64,000 nucleotides of DNA from NCBI RefSeq assembly GCF_900142895.1, contig NZ_LT670847.1, positions 310,001 to 374,000 of the forward strand, in the 5' to 3' direction. Below are positions 8,054-17,102 of this stretch, piece after piece. The notes beneath the pieces were generated by a model, which made no database searches, was not told where the DNA came from, and worked only from the letters and a program-made list of their open reading frames with translations. Position 1 is the first letter of the stretch; the number at the start of each line of letters is the position of its first letter. A program made the position numbers and the translations under genes. The stretch comes from Vreelandella subglaciescola. Lineage in GTDB: Bacteria; Pseudomonadota; Gammaproteobacteria; Pseudomonadales; Halomonadaceae.

Positions 8054-8263
8054 ATGGATGTTTCCATAAGCAATATGGTTAGCCAGTCGCTGTATATGAA
8101 TCAGGCGCAGACGGCGCAACAGGCGCAGATGCACATCTTCAGGGAGTCGCTGGATAATCAGCAGCAGCAGGTAACGGCGCTATTGGAATCCGCCACTACC
8201 GGCGGCCAGATGGATCTTGCCACCGAAGGCAGCGTGGGCACTCAGGTCAACACCTACGCGTAG
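8054..8263 (+). CDS. YjfB-like small putative motility protein
   Basis: A 69-residue protein starting MDVSISNMVSQSLYMNQAQT with a Gln-rich amphipathic helix and ending in GTQVNTYA. This pattern (N-terminal MDVS, Q-rich middle, C-terminal G..(I/V)NT.A) is that of the YjfB_motility family. The exact function is unknown; the family is linked to motility by genomic association. AAGGAG sits at the proper distance from the ATG. A strong terminator follows, so it is a single-gene unit. Confidence 0.65.
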   Translation: MDVSISNMVSQSLYMNQAQTAQQAQMHIFRESLDNQQQQVTALLESATTGGQMDLATEGSVGTQVNTYA

Positions 8264-8296
8264 TGGCTGGGCCTAATGGCTTAGGTTGATATTGAA

Positions 8297-8323
8297 AACG
8301 CCGGCTTTTTAGCCGGCGTTTTT
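8297..8323 (+). terminator. Rho-independent terminator after the YjfB-like gene
   Basis: The 10-bp stem AACGCCGGCT/AGCCGGCGTT closes a TTTT loop and is followed by a T-run. Confidence 0.9.
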
Positions 8324-8427
8324 GTATCTGGGCGGCGGCGCTATAACAGGGCGGCTGTATGCCGTTTCGTCGGTTATGCGTTACTATGCGCGCCTTGGCT
8401 GGGCCTAGCGGCCTACACACGGCCTAT

Positions 8428-8456
8428 TGTTCAGAATGTCCAATGTTCAGAATGTC
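8428..8456. repeat. Two direct copies of TGTTCAGAATGTC upstream of prfC
   Basis: The 13-bp unit occurs at 8428-8440 and 8444-8456 with a 16-bp period, 14 bp before the prfC start. It could be a local duplication or a binding site for a regulator of prfC. Confidence 0.85.
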
Positions 8457-8470
8457 TAATCGAGAGTCCC

Positions 8471-10060
8471 ATGTCTGACGCTATTGTCGCGCGCGAGGCC
8501 GATCTTCGGCGCACCTTCGCCATTATTTCGCACCCCGATGCCGGTAAAACCACCATTACCGAAAAAATGCTGCTGTTCGGCAATGCCATTCAGATGGCTG
8601 GCTCGGTCAAGAGCAAGCGTAACGACCGCAGCGCCACGTCCGACTGGATGAAGATGGAGCAGGAGCGTGGTATCTCGGTCACCACCTCGGTGATGCAGTT
8701 CCCCTACGGCGGGCGGATGGTCAACCTGCTGGATACCCCCGGCCACGAAGACTTCTCCGAAGATACCTACCGTACGCTAACGGCGGTGGATTCGGCGTTA
8801 ATGGTGATCGACGCGGCCAAGGGCGTGGAGGCGCGTACCGTCAAGCTGATGGAAGTCTGTCGCTTGCGCACCACGCCGATTTTGACGTTCATCAACAAGA
8901 TGGACCGCGATACCCGCGACCCCATCGAGGTGATGGACGAGGTGGAAACGGTGCTTAACATCCAGTGCGCGCCGATGACCTGGCCGATTGGCATGGGTCG
9001 CCACTTCAAGGGCGTATACCACCTCTACAACGACGTGATTCACCTCTACACCCAGGGGCAGGGGCAGCGTATTCCCGACGACAAGCGCATCGAAGGGATC
9101 GACAGCCCCGAAGTGGACGAAGTGCTCGGCGAAGACCAGGCCGAAGAGCTGCGCATGGAAGTCGAGCTGGTGCGCGGCGCTTCCCACGAATTCGATCTTG
9201 AGGCCTATCGCCGAGGTGAGCTATCCCCGGTGTATTTCGGTACCGCCATGGGCAACTTCGGCGTGCGTGAAATGCTCGACGGCTTTGTCGAATACGCGCC
9301 GCCGCCGCAGTCACGGGACACCGATACCCGCGAAGTGACCGCCGACGACGAACGCTTTTCGGGTTTTGTGTTCAAGATCCAGGCCAACATGGACCCCAAG
9401 CACCGCGACCGTATCGCCTTTTTACGCGTGTGCTCGGGCAAGTACGACAAGAACATGAAAATGCGCCATGTGCGGCTGGGCAAGGACGTGAAAATTGCCG
9501 ATGCGCTGACGTTCATGGCAGCAGACCGCTCGCAGGTGGAAGAGGCCTGGCCGGGGGACATCATCGGGCTGCACAACCACGGCACGATCCAGATCGGCGA
9601 TACCTTTACCCAAGGCGAAGAGATGCGCTTTACCGGCATTCCGCACTTTGCCCCTGAGCTGTTCAAGCGTGTGCGCTTAAAGGATCCGCTGAAGATGAAG
9701 GCGCTGCAAAAAGGCCTGCAGCAGCTCTCCGAAGAAGGCGCCACCCAGGTCTTTATGCCGGTGGACAACAACGACCTGATTCTGGGCGCGGTAGGCTCGC
9801 TGCAGTTTGACGTGGTCGCCCACCGCCTGAAAGAAGAATACAAGGTTGACTGTATCTACGAAGGCGTCAACGTGCATACCGCGCGCTGGGTGTACTGCGA
9901 CGACGCCAAAAAGCTTGAGGAATTCAAGCGCAAGGCGAGCACCAATCTGGCTATCGACGGCGGCGGCTGCCTGACCTACATCGCCCCCACTCGGGTCAAT
10001 CTGCAGATGACCCAAGAGCGCTGGCCGGAGGTGCGCTTCCAGCACACGCGCGAGCACTAG
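8471..10060 (+). CDS. prfC: Peptide chain release factor 3
   Basis: A 529-residue translational GTPase that recycles RF1/RF2 from the ribosome after peptide release. All G motifs are present: [18 protein letters not shown] (P-loop), [12 protein letters not shown] (switch I), [16 protein letters not shown] (G3) and NKMDRD (G4). Length and the C-terminal [12 protein letters not shown] match E. coli RF3 (529). The ATG is placed at 8471 after CGAGAG. It appears monocistronic, with a long hairpin downstream. Confidence 0.97.
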   Translation: MSDAIVAREADLRRTFAIISHPDAGKTTITEKMLLFGNAIQMAGSVKSKRNDRSATSDWMKMEQERGISVTTSVMQFPYGGRMVNLLDTPGHEDFSEDTYRTLTAVDSALMVIDAAKGVEARTVKLMEVCRLRTTPILTFINKMDRDTRDPIEVMDEVETVLNIQCAPMTWPIGMGRHFKGVYHLYNDVIHLYTQGQGQRIPDDKRIEGIDSPEVDEVLGEDQAEELRMEVELVRGASHEFDLEAYRRGELSPVYFGTAMGNFGVREMLDGFVEYAPPPQSRDTDTREVTADDERFSGFVFKIQANMDPKHRDRIAFLRVCSGKYDKNMKMRHVRLGKDVKIADALTFMAADRSQVEEAWPGDIIGLHNHGTIQIGDTFTQGEEMRFTGIPHFAPELFKRVRLKDPLKMKALQKGLQQLSEEGATQVFMPVDNNDLILGAVGSLQFDVVAHRLKEEYKVDCIYEGVNVHTARWVYCDDAKKLEEFKRKASTNLAIDGGGCLTYIAPTRVNLQMTQERWPEVRFQHTREH

Positions 10061-10100
10061 GCTTTGTACGAAAAGTGCCTGCGCTTGCCCATGCTGTGTT

Positions 10101-10159
10101 AAAAACCAGCTAAAAATGCTCATTTACACGCTGTAAACTGCGCTTTTTCGCTGTTTTTT
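10101..10159. terminator. Long imperfect inverted repeat after prfC, probable terminator
   Basis: A TTTACA/TGTAAA stem with loop CGC at the centre (10123-10137) is flanked by outer arms that also pair: CAGC and an A-run on the left match GCTG and a T-run on the right. The right arm ends in TTTTTT (10154-10159). The symmetrical A- and T-runs would allow termination in either direction. It resembles an intergenic repeat that I recall from other Halomonas and Pseudomonas genomes, which I cannot verify here. Confidence 0.65.
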
Positions 10160-10214
10160 GCCTTGCCTGACCTGCGCTCGACGACTTTTCGGACAAACCC
10201 TAAGGTGTGTGACC

Positions 10215-10988
10215 ATGCTAATCGACGCGCACTGCCACTTGGATTTTGCCGCTTTTGACGACGATCGCGACGCGATGTTTGCCCGCGCCCAAGCGGCGGG
10301 GGTGCGCCACTTTGTGGTGCCGGGCACCACGCGCAGTGGCTGGCCCGGCGTGCTGGCGCTTGCCCAGCGTGATGACGTCAGCGCGTGTCTGGGGCTTCAC
10401 CCCTACTTTATAGATGCGCATCGGCTGAAAGGTGACGCGGACATCGAAGCGCTGGACATCGCACTCGGCGAACATTTAGACATCGTGGCGGTGGGAGAAT
10501 GCGGCATCGATGTCCGCTTTGGCGATACGCTGGATGCCCAGTGGCAGCTGTTCGATGCTCAGCTGCGCCTGGCCAGGCAATATAAACTGCCCGTGGTGAT
10601 TCACTGCGTGCACGCCAACGATCAGGTGGCCAAGCGGCTGCGCCAGCTGGCCCTGCCGGCGGGCGGGCTGATTCATGCGTTTTCCGGCTCGCCTCAGCAA
10701 GCACAGGCATTTCTGGATCTGGGCTTTATGTTGGGTCTGGGTGGGGCGGTGACGTACCCGCGTGCCAAGCGCCTTCAGCGGATGGTGAAAGCGTTGCCGC
10801 CCGACGGTTTTGTGCTGGAAACCGACAGCCCCGATATGCCGCTTGACGGCTTTCAAGGCGAGCGCAACGAACCCGCCAACGTCGCCCGCGTAGGCGCCCG
10901 CATCGCCGCGCTTCGCGATGTTGCCCCCTCCACCATTACCACCCAGTCCACGGCCAACGCCCGCGCTTTATTTTCGCTGCCACTGTAA
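10215..10988 (+). CDS. TatD-family metal-dependent deoxyribonuclease
   Basis: A 257-residue TIM-barrel hydrolase. The ATG at 10215 starts MLIDAHCHLDF, the metal-binding HxH motif; other conserved parts are GLHPYF, GECGID, VIHCVHAND and ETDSPDMP. The frame is open 19 codons further upstream but the family N-terminus fixes the start, with TAAGGTG as ribosome-binding site. TatD relatives are 3'-5' DNA exonucleases implicated in repair and quality control; the exact paralogue (TatD, YcfH or YjjV type) is not resolved. YjjV seems most likely, because the E. coli paralogue has a similar GxTR..W segment; this is a guess. It converges on ygfZ. Confidence 0.85.
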   Translation: MLIDAHCHLDFAAFDDDRDAMFARAQAAGVRHFVVPGTTRSGWPGVLALAQRDDVSACLGLHPYFIDAHRLKGDADIEALDIALGEHLDIVAVGECGIDVRFGDTLDAQWQLFDAQLRLARQYKLPVVIHCVHANDQVAKRLRQLALPAGGLIHAFSGSPQQAQAFLDLGFMLGLGGAVTYPRAKRLQRMVKALPPDGFVLETDSPDMPLDGFQGERNEPANVARVGARIAALRDVAPSTITTQSTANARALFSLPL

Positions 10989-10997
10989 CGATCGTGT

Positions 10998-11984
10998 TTA
11001 TGAAACGTTATCGGCCAGCACTTCGGGGTCGAGGCGTTCGATAGTGTAGGGCAGTTCAGCAAGCGTCAGATCAGCCCCTTCGATACATAGCGCCGGTGAT
11101 TGCTCAAGCGGCCGGGTGTTCAGCACGGCGAGCACGGCATATTGGCCATTTTCCATCGAGGCGCTGGCGACCACCTCGCCGATGTTTTTGCCGTCTTCGC
11201 CGCTGTCTTCCTTGATGGTAATGCTGGCGCCGTTGTCGGGTGGCGTGCCGGCGTCGAGGTAGCCAAGGCTCAGGCGCTTTTTCACCTGACCGCGAAAATG
11301 CGCCCGGGCCACGACTTCCTGGCCGGTGTAGCAGCCTTTCTTGAAGCTGATGCCGCCCAGCGCTTCCCAGTTGAGCATTTGCGGCAGGTAGGCATCCTGC
11401 TGATCAGCATCGAGCCAGGCCAGCCCGCGGCGAATATCCGCCAGCTGCCAGCGGCTAGCGTCGGCCTGGGCGTCAAAGCGTGCGGCCTCGGCGTGCGTCA
11501 GGCTGAAAACCCAGCGGTAGGTGTCGTTTTCGTCAACGCCCTGGGGGTAGCAAAGCACGTTGGCATTAGCGGTTGATCCTTGTTGCCAAGATGCCTGTGG
11601 CAATTCAAGGCCGAGCGCGTCGGCAAGCGTCTTTGCGTCTTGTTCGTTGGCGCCCAGCAGCACGGCGTCCTCGGCGGCTTCAAGGGTCACGCGATAAAAC
11701 GGCGCGAACTTCTTCAGGTGAGCCATCAGCGGCTCAACCAGCGAGGCCGCGAGCACCAAACGTAGGTGGCCGTCGGCGACGCGCATCAGCTGGCCGTTCG
11801 CTAGCATCCGGCCTTTGGGCGTGCAAAAGCAGGTGAGCGGGGCAAAGTGGCCGTTGGCCAGGTTGACCTGAGCGCTGGTTTGCCCCTGTAAAAAGCCGGC
11901 GACATCATCGCCTTTGATATCCAGCGCCGCCAGATGCGTCAGCGGCGCGGTCGCGGTGAGCGCGATGGGGGACTCGGTCGGCAT
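10998..11984 (-). CDS. ygfZ: Folate-binding protein YgfZ (Fe-S cluster maintenance)
   Basis: 328 residues, GcvT-like fold. The signature KGCYTGQEVVAR, with the conserved cysteine of the KGCYxGQE motif, is present near residue 220. In E. coli YgfZ acts with folate in the assembly or repair of certain iron-sulfur enzymes such as MiaB. It is convergent with the TatD-type DNase gene and divergent from the small gene at 12146. The genome also encodes SufE and NfuA in this window, but they are not linked to ygfZ. Confidence 0.92.
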   Translation of the reverse strand: MPTESPIALTATAPLTHLAALDIKGDDVAGFLQGQTSAQVNLANGHFAPLTCFCTPKGRMLANGQLMRVADGHLRLVLAASLVEPLMAHLKKFAPFYRVTLEAAEDAVLLGANEQDAKTLADALGLELPQASWQQGSTANANVLCYPQGVDENDTYRWVFSLTHAEAARFDAQADASRWQLADIRRGLAWLDADQQDAYLPQMLNWEALGGISFKKGCYTGQEVVARAHFRGQVKKRLSLGYLDAGTPPDNGASITIKEDSGEDGKNIGEVVASASMENGQYAVLAVLNTRPLEQSPALCIEGADLTLAELPYTIERLDPEVLADNVS

Positions 11985-12145
11985 TCTATCTCCTTGCTTG
12001 AAAACGGCTTTAGAAAACGGCGCTTGAAAACAGCCGTTAACCCTACCATGTATTGCCGTGGTGGCTTAATGGCAGGCATCTGGCGCCATGTTACACTGGC
12101 GTTTCGTTAAATAATTTTTGTATGGGTTTTGCATAGGGTTTTCTC

Positions 12146-12343
12146 ATGGCGCAGCAGTCACTGACGTTTCGCGGCGTAAAAGACGCCGAGCAGGTCAACC
12201 AGATAACTACCGCGCTGATGATGCTGGACGGCGTCGATAGCGCTGAGGTCGGCATTCACGGTGCCGAGGTGGACGGGCGCGCCCGTCGCGACGCGCTAAT
12301 TCGCGCGATTGACGCGCTCAAGCTGGGCGTCAAGGTATCGTAG
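12146..12343 (+). CDS. Small HMA-like protein without metal-binding cysteines
   Basis: 65 residues (MAQQSLTFRGVKDAEQVN...). The predicted order strand-helix-strand-strand-helix-strand and the segment LMMLDGVDSAEVGIHGAEVDG resemble heavy-metal-associated domains, but the CxxC motif is missing, so copper binding by the usual route is unlikely. The gene starts with ATG and ends 30 bp before uvrB, suggesting co-transcription. Function unknown; real coding is supported by the good codon usage and position. Confidence 0.55.
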   Translation: MAQQSLTFRGVKDAEQVNQITTALMMLDGVDSAEVGIHGAEVDGRARRDALIRAIDALKLGVKVS

Positions 12344-12373
12344 AGGGCACCCCGTGCCGGTTCAGGAGATCCG

Positions 12374-14398
12374 ATGAGTAAAGCTTTCCGTCTGCAGTCC
12401 AAGTTTTCACCCGCAGGTGACCAGCCAGCGGCCATTGCCGGGCTGGTCAAGGGTCTGGAGGCGGGGCTTTCCCACCAGACGCTGCTGGGCGTTACCGGCT
12501 CGGGCAAGACCTTCACCATGGCCAACGTGGTGCAAACGCTGCAGCGGCCGACCATCGTCATGGCGCCCAACAAGACGTTGGCGGCTCAGCTTTACGGCGA
12601 GTTCAAGGCGTTCTTTCCGGATAACGCCATTGAGTATTTCGTCTCCTACTACGATTACTACCAGCCCGAAGCCTACGTGCCCGCGTCGGATACGTTCATC
12701 GAGAAAGACGCCTCGATCAACGACCATATCGAGCAGATGCGCCTGTCGGCCACCAAAGCACTGCTTGAGCGCCGCGATGCGCTGATTGTGGTATCGGTCT
12801 CGGCGATTTACGGCCTGGGTGACCCCGAGCAGTACTTGAAAATGCGCCTGCACTTTAACCGCGGGGAAGAGATCGACCAGCGCGCCTTTCTGCGCCGCCT
12901 GGCCGAGCTGCAGTACACCCGTAACGATACCGATTTTCGTCGGGGTAACTACCGCGTGCGCGGCGACGTCATCGATATTTTCCCCGCCGATTCTGAAGAG
13001 GAAGCGGTGCGGGTTGAGCTGTTTGACGACGAGATTGATACCATTCGGCTGTTCGATCCGCTCACCGGCGCCGTTCGCGGGCATGTGCCGCGCATGACGA
13101 TCTACCCCAAGTCGCACTACGTCACCCCGCGCGAAACCATTGTCAAAGCGATCGACTCGATCAAGGCCGAGCTGGTCGAGCGGCTGGCGTGGCTGCGCCA
13201 GCACGACCGCTTGGTGGAAGCGCAGCGCCTTGAACAACGCACGCTTTACGATATCGAAATGATGTTGGAGCTGGGCTACTGCAACGGCATCGAGAACTAC
13301 TCGCGCTATCTTTCCGGGCGCAACCCGGGCGAAGCGCCGCCGACGTTTTTTGACTACCTGCCGGACGACGCGCTGGTGCTTATCGACGAATCCCACGTTA
13401 GCGTGCCCCAGGTTGGCGGCATGTACAAAGGCGATCGTTCGCGCAAGGAAACCCTGGTGGAATACGGCTTTCGCCTGCCTTCCGCGCTGGATAACCGGCC
13501 GATGAAGTTTGCCGAGTGGGAAGCCATTTGCCCGCAGACGATATTCGTTTCAGCAACGCCCGGGCCTTACGAAGCCGAGCACGCCGGCCAGGTGGTCGAG
13601 CAGGTGGTGCGCCCCACGGGGCTGTTGGACCCGGAGATCGAAGTGCGCGCGGCTACCACTCAGGTAGACGACCTGCTCTCTGAAATACGCCTGCGCGCCG
13701 AGGTGGGCGAGCGCGTTTTGGTTACCGTGCTGACCAAGCGCATGGCCGAAGACCTGACCGAATACTTCGACGATCACGACGTGCGCGTCCGCTACTTGCA
13801 TTCGGACATCGATACCGTCGAACGGGTGGAAATCATCCGCGATCTGCGGCTGGGCAAGTTCGACGTTTTGGTGGGTATCAACCTGCTGCGCGAAGGGCTG
13901 GATATTCCCGAGGTCTCGCTGGTGGCGATTCTGGACGCCGACAAGGAAGGCTTCTTGCGCAACGAGCGCTCGCTGATTCAAACCGTCGGGCGCGCGGCGC
14001 GTAACGCTAATGGCAAGGCGATTCTCTACGGCGATCGGGTGACGGTCTCGATGCAGCGTACCCTTGACGAAACCCAGCGCCGGCGCGACAAGCAAACGGC
14101 GCACAACGAGGCGCACGGTATTACGCCGACCAGCATCTCGCGCTCGGTGGCGGACATCATGGAAGCCGGCCAGGCCCCCGGCGCCAAGAAAACCAATGGC
14201 CGCGGCAACGAGCGCAAAGTCGCTGAGCCGGCGGTGCAGTACGATCCTGCCGGTATGGGGCCGGAGGAGCTGGCCAAGACCGTTAATAAACTGGAAGACG
14301 CCATGTTTGAAGCGGCGCACAGCCTTGAGTTTGAGCAGGCCGGCAAGCTGCGCGACCAGCTCCATGTGCTTCGGGAAAAACAGCTGGAGGTTGGCTGA
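12374..14398 (+). CDS. uvrB: UvrABC excinuclease subunit B
   Basis: A 674-residue DNA-damage recognition helicase-like subunit of nucleotide excision repair. It has the Walker A motif [13 protein letters not shown], the beta-hairpin region [21 protein letters not shown], the DESH box ([11 protein letters not shown]), helicase motifs V and VI ([12 protein letters not shown]) and a C-terminal UVR domain ([23 protein letters not shown]) that binds UvrC. Length matches E. coli UvrB (673). The nei gene starts 3 bp after its stop, so two repair genes form one unit. Confidence 0.97.
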   Translation: MSKAFRLQSKFSPAGDQPAAIAGLVKGLEAGLSHQTLLGVTGSGKTFTMANVVQTLQRPTIVMAPNKTLAAQLYGEFKAFFPDNAIEYFVSYYDYYQPEAYVPASDTFIEKDASINDHIEQMRLSATKALLERRDALIVVSVSAIYGLGDPEQYLKMRLHFNRGEEIDQRAFLRRLAELQYTRNDTDFRRGNYRVRGDVIDIFPADSEEEAVRVELFDDEIDTIRLFDPLTGAVRGHVPRMTIYPKSHYVTPRETIVKAIDSIKAELVERLAWLRQHDRLVEAQRLEQRTLYDIEMMLELGYCNGIENYSRYLSGRNPGEAPPTFFDYLPDDALVLIDESHVSVPQVGGMYKGDRSRKETLVEYGFRLPSALDNRPMKFAEWEAICPQTIFVSATPGPYEAEHAGQVVEQVVRPTGLLDPEIEVRAATTQVDDLLSEIRLRAEVGERVLVTVLTKRMAEDLTEYFDDHDVRVRYLHSDIDTVERVEIIRDLRLGKFDVLVGINLLREGLDIPEVSLVAILDADKEGFLRNERSLIQTVGRAARNANGKAILYGDRVTVSMQRTLDETQRRRDKQTAHNEAHGITPTSISRSVADIMEAGQAPGAKKTNGRGNERKVAEPAVQYDPAGMGPEELAKTVNKLEDAMFEAAHSLEFEQAGKLRDQLHVLREKQLEVG

Positions 14399-14401
14399 TT
14401 C

Positions 14402-15229
14402 ATGCCCGAAGGTCCCGAAATCCGCCGCGCGGCCGACCGTGTTGAACATCAGCTGGCCGGTGGCACTATCGAACACGTCTGGTTTGCCTTTGAGGCGCTG
14501 AAACTCCACACCGCCTCGCTGATTGGCCGGCGCGTCGAGCGGGTAGAAACCCGCGGCAAAGCCATGTTGACGCGCTTTGATGATGGTCGCGTGCTGTATT
14601 CGCACAACCAGCTTTACGGCTTATGGAAGCTCCACCGTGCCGATGAGCCGCCGCAAACTACGCGTTCGCTGCGCGCAAGGCTGGTAGTCGACGGCCGCGC
14701 GGCAAGCCTTTACAGCGCCTCGAGCATCGCCATGTGGCACGCCGATACGCTAGGCCAGCAGCCGTTTTTGGCACGGCTGGGGCCGGATTTGCTCAGCGAA
14801 GCCGTTAGTGAAGACGCCGTGCTGGCGCGGTTGAACGAAGCGCGCTTCAAGCGCCGCGGGCTGGGTGGGCTGCTGCTGGATCAGGGCTTTGTGGCGGGGC
14901 TGGGTAACTACCTGCGCAGCGAAATCCTGTTTTTTGCCGGCCTGCATCCCAAGCGGCGCCCGGCTGATTTGGATGATGAGCAATGCCGCCAGCTGGCGCG
15001 CTATATGCTGGCGCTGACCTGGCAAACCTACCGCAGCGCGGGCATTACCAATACGCCCGAATGGATCGAAGCCGCCAAGGCGCAGGGCGAAACGCGCCCG
15101 CAATGGCGCTTTGCCGTGTTTGATCGGCAGGGGCTTGCATGCCACCGGTGCCAAACGCCGATTGTGCGCACCATGGTCAGTTCGCGGCGGCTATATTTGT
15201 GCCCGCTATGCCAGCCGGAAAGTGGCTAG
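14402..15229 (+). CDS. nei: Endonuclease VIII (DNA glycosylase/AP lyase)
   Basis: 275 residues of the Fpg/Nei family, which removes oxidised pyrimidines. The N-terminus MPEGPEIRRAAD provides the catalytic Pro2 and Glu3; the helix-two-turn-helix region has GLGNYLRSEILF. The C-terminal zinc finger CHRC...CPLC is complete. PEGPEIRRAAD with the lysine-poor 50s region and LARLGPDLLSE favour Nei over Fpg. It is coupled to uvrB by a 3-bp gap. Confidence 0.9.
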   Translation: MPEGPEIRRAADRVEHQLAGGTIEHVWFAFEALKLHTASLIGRRVERVETRGKAMLTRFDDGRVLYSHNQLYGLWKLHRADEPPQTTRSLRARLVVDGRAASLYSASSIAMWHADTLGQQPFLARLGPDLLSEAVSEDAVLARLNEARFKRRGLGGLLLDQGFVAGLGNYLRSEILFFAGLHPKRRPADLDDEQCRQLARYMLALTWQTYRSAGITNTPEWIEAAKAQGETRPQWRFAVFDRQGLACHRCQTPIVRTMVSSRRLYLCPLCQPESG

Positions 15230-15464
15230 CCTGAATGGTTGGCGTTGTAATAAAAGTTATACCGTTATATTGCGCTGTGACATCAACATTGATGATGGCG
15301 GCATCCTGTCTGGCCGGTTAAACCGCCACGTGGAGCAGGGCACCCCACCAAAGGCTAACTTTATCGCCGTTTCACCGGCTGCGGAGCATGGCGGCAATAC
15401 GGTATAATGGCACGACGCTGCCGCCTGGCGCGCCTAACGACGATAATTCAGGAGCCGCTTCTCC
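15230..15464. promoter_or_regulatory. Fumarase promoter region
   Basis: A 235-bp gap without a gene. TATAAT at 15403-15408 is a perfect -10 hexamer, 57 bp before the fumarase ATG; the -35 region (TGCGGA at 15380-15385) is weak, suggesting an activator-dependent promoter. CAGGAG at 15450-15455 is the ribosome-binding site. Confidence 0.5.
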
Positions 15465-16973
15465 ATGACCGTGATTCGACAGGACGACGTGATACAAAGC
15501 GTCGCCGATGCGCTTCAGTATATTTCCTATTACCACCCCAAAGATTTCATCGACGCCATGGCGGCCGCCTACGAGCGTGAAGAAAACCCTGCCGCCAAAG
15601 ATGCCATCGCCCAGATTCTGATCAATTCGCGTATGTGCGCCATGGGCCACCGGCCGATTTGTCAGGATACTGGCATCGTCACGGTATTCGTCCACGTGGG
15701 CATGAACGTACGCTTTGATGACGCCAGCATGAGCCTTGACGACATGGTCAACGAAGGCGTGCGCCGAGCTTACAAGCTGCCTGACAACGTGCTGCGTGCA
15801 TCAATACTTGCCGATCCCGACGGCAAGCGCGCCAACACGGGGGATAACACGCCGGCCGTCATTCACCACAAGCTGGTGCCCGGTGATACCGTCGAGATTC
15901 ACGTTGCAGCCAAGGGCGGCGGCAGCGAAGCCAAGTCCAAATTTGCCATGCTCAACCCGTCGGACAACGTGGCCGATTGGGTGATGGAGCAGCTGCCCAA
16001 AATGGGCGCCGGCTGGTGTCCGCCGGGCATGCTGGGCATCGGCATCGGCGGTACTGCCGAAAAAGCCATGGAGCTGGCCAAGGAAGCGCTGCTCGATCCC
16101 ATCGATATTCAGGACCTGCAGGCGCGCGGCGCGCAAAACCGCAGTGAAGAGCTGCGCCTTGAGCTGTTCGACAAGGTCAACCGCAGCGGCATTGGCGCCC
16201 AAGGGCTGGGCGGGCTGACCACGGTGCTGGATATCAAGGTCAAGGATTACCCGACCCACGCGGCTAACAAGCCGGTAGCGATCATTCCCAACTGCGCAGC
16301 GACCCGTCACGCGCAGTTTGCGCTGGATGGCTCGGGCCCAGCGACGCTTGAGCCGCCGCGGCTGGAAGACTGGCCGGAGATCACCCGCGAGGCGGGGGAT
16401 AACGTCAAGCGTGTTGATCTGAACAGCATTACGCCGGAAGACGTCAAGGCCTGGCAGCCCGGCGATACGCTGCTGCTCAGCGGCAAGCTGCTGACCGGCC
16501 GCGACGCCGCGCACAAGCGCATGATCGATATGCTGGCGAAAGGCGAGCCGCTGCCGGTGGACCTGAAAGGGCGGTTTATCTACTACGTCGGGCCGGTTGA
16601 TCCGGTGGGCGCTGAAGTGGTGGGGCCGGCAGGGCCGACGACCGCCACGCGGATGGACAAGTTTACCCGCACGCTGCTCGAAGAAACCGGCCTGCTGGGC
16701 ATGGTCGGCAAAGCCGAACGCGGGGAAGCGGCGATCGAGGCGATCCGCGACAATCAGGCGATCTACCTGATGGCCGTGGGCGGCTCGGCATATCTGGTGG
16801 CGCAGGCCATCAAGCACTCCCGCGTGGTAGGCTTTGAGGACTTGGGGATGGAGGCCATTTACGAATTCGACGTGGAAGATATGCCCGTCACCGTAGCGGT
16901 CGATACCCAAGGCACCTCGATCCACCAGACCGGGCCGGCCAAGTGGAAAGCGATCATCGCCGAAACAGCGTAA
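15465..16973 (+). CDS. Class I fumarate hydratase ([4Fe-4S])
   Basis: A 502-residue single-chain class I fumarase (fused alpha and beta parts) that hydrates fumarate to malate in the TCA cycle. The cluster-binding region is recognised by HRPICQDTGIVTVFVHVG and IIPNCAATRH; the beta part has YYVGPVDPVGAEVVGPAGPTTATRMDKF and GMVGKAERG. The length is close to E. coli FumA/FumB (548), although shorter. Being oxygen-sensitive, it would be expected beside an Fe-S-independent FumC elsewhere in the genome. It is monocistronic, with its own promoter and terminator. Confidence 0.93.
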   Translation: MTVIRQDDVIQSVADALQYISYYHPKDFIDAMAAAYEREENPAAKDAIAQILINSRMCAMGHRPICQDTGIVTVFVHVGMNVRFDDASMSLDDMVNEGVRRAYKLPDNVLRASILADPDGKRANTGDNTPAVIHHKLVPGDTVEIHVAAKGGGSEAKSKFAMLNPSDNVADWVMEQLPKMGAGWCPPGMLGIGIGGTAEKAMELAKEALLDPIDIQDLQARGAQNRSEELRLELFDKVNRSGIGAQGLGGLTTVLDIKVKDYPTHAANKPVAIIPNCAATRHAQFALDGSGPATLEPPRLEDWPEITREAGDNVKRVDLNSITPEDVKAWQPGDTLLLSGKLLTGRDAAHKRMIDMLAKGEPLPVDLKGRFIYYVGPVDPVGAEVVGPAGPTTATRMDKFTRTLLEETGLLGMVGKAERGEAAIEAIRDNQAIYLMAVGGSAYLVAQAIKHSRVVGFEDLGMEAIYEFDVEDMPVTVAVDTQGTSIHQTGPAKWKAIIAETA

Positions 16974-17000
16974 GATATTCTTGCTCGATGCCTGACACAC

Positions 17001-17023
17001 AAAGCCCCGTTCAACGGGGCTTT
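17001..17023 (+). terminator. Rho-independent terminator after fumarase
   Basis: The 9-bp stem AAAGCCCCG/CGGGGCTTT closes a 5-nt loop, then GTTGTTG. The A- and T-runs at the ends make it usable in both directions. Confidence 0.8.
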
Positions 17024-17102
17024 GTTGTTGAGTCACTGTATTCAATGAGTGGATTAAAGCCGGCGCAAAAGCGTCACCCAGACACTGAACGATGGAGCCT
17101 GT

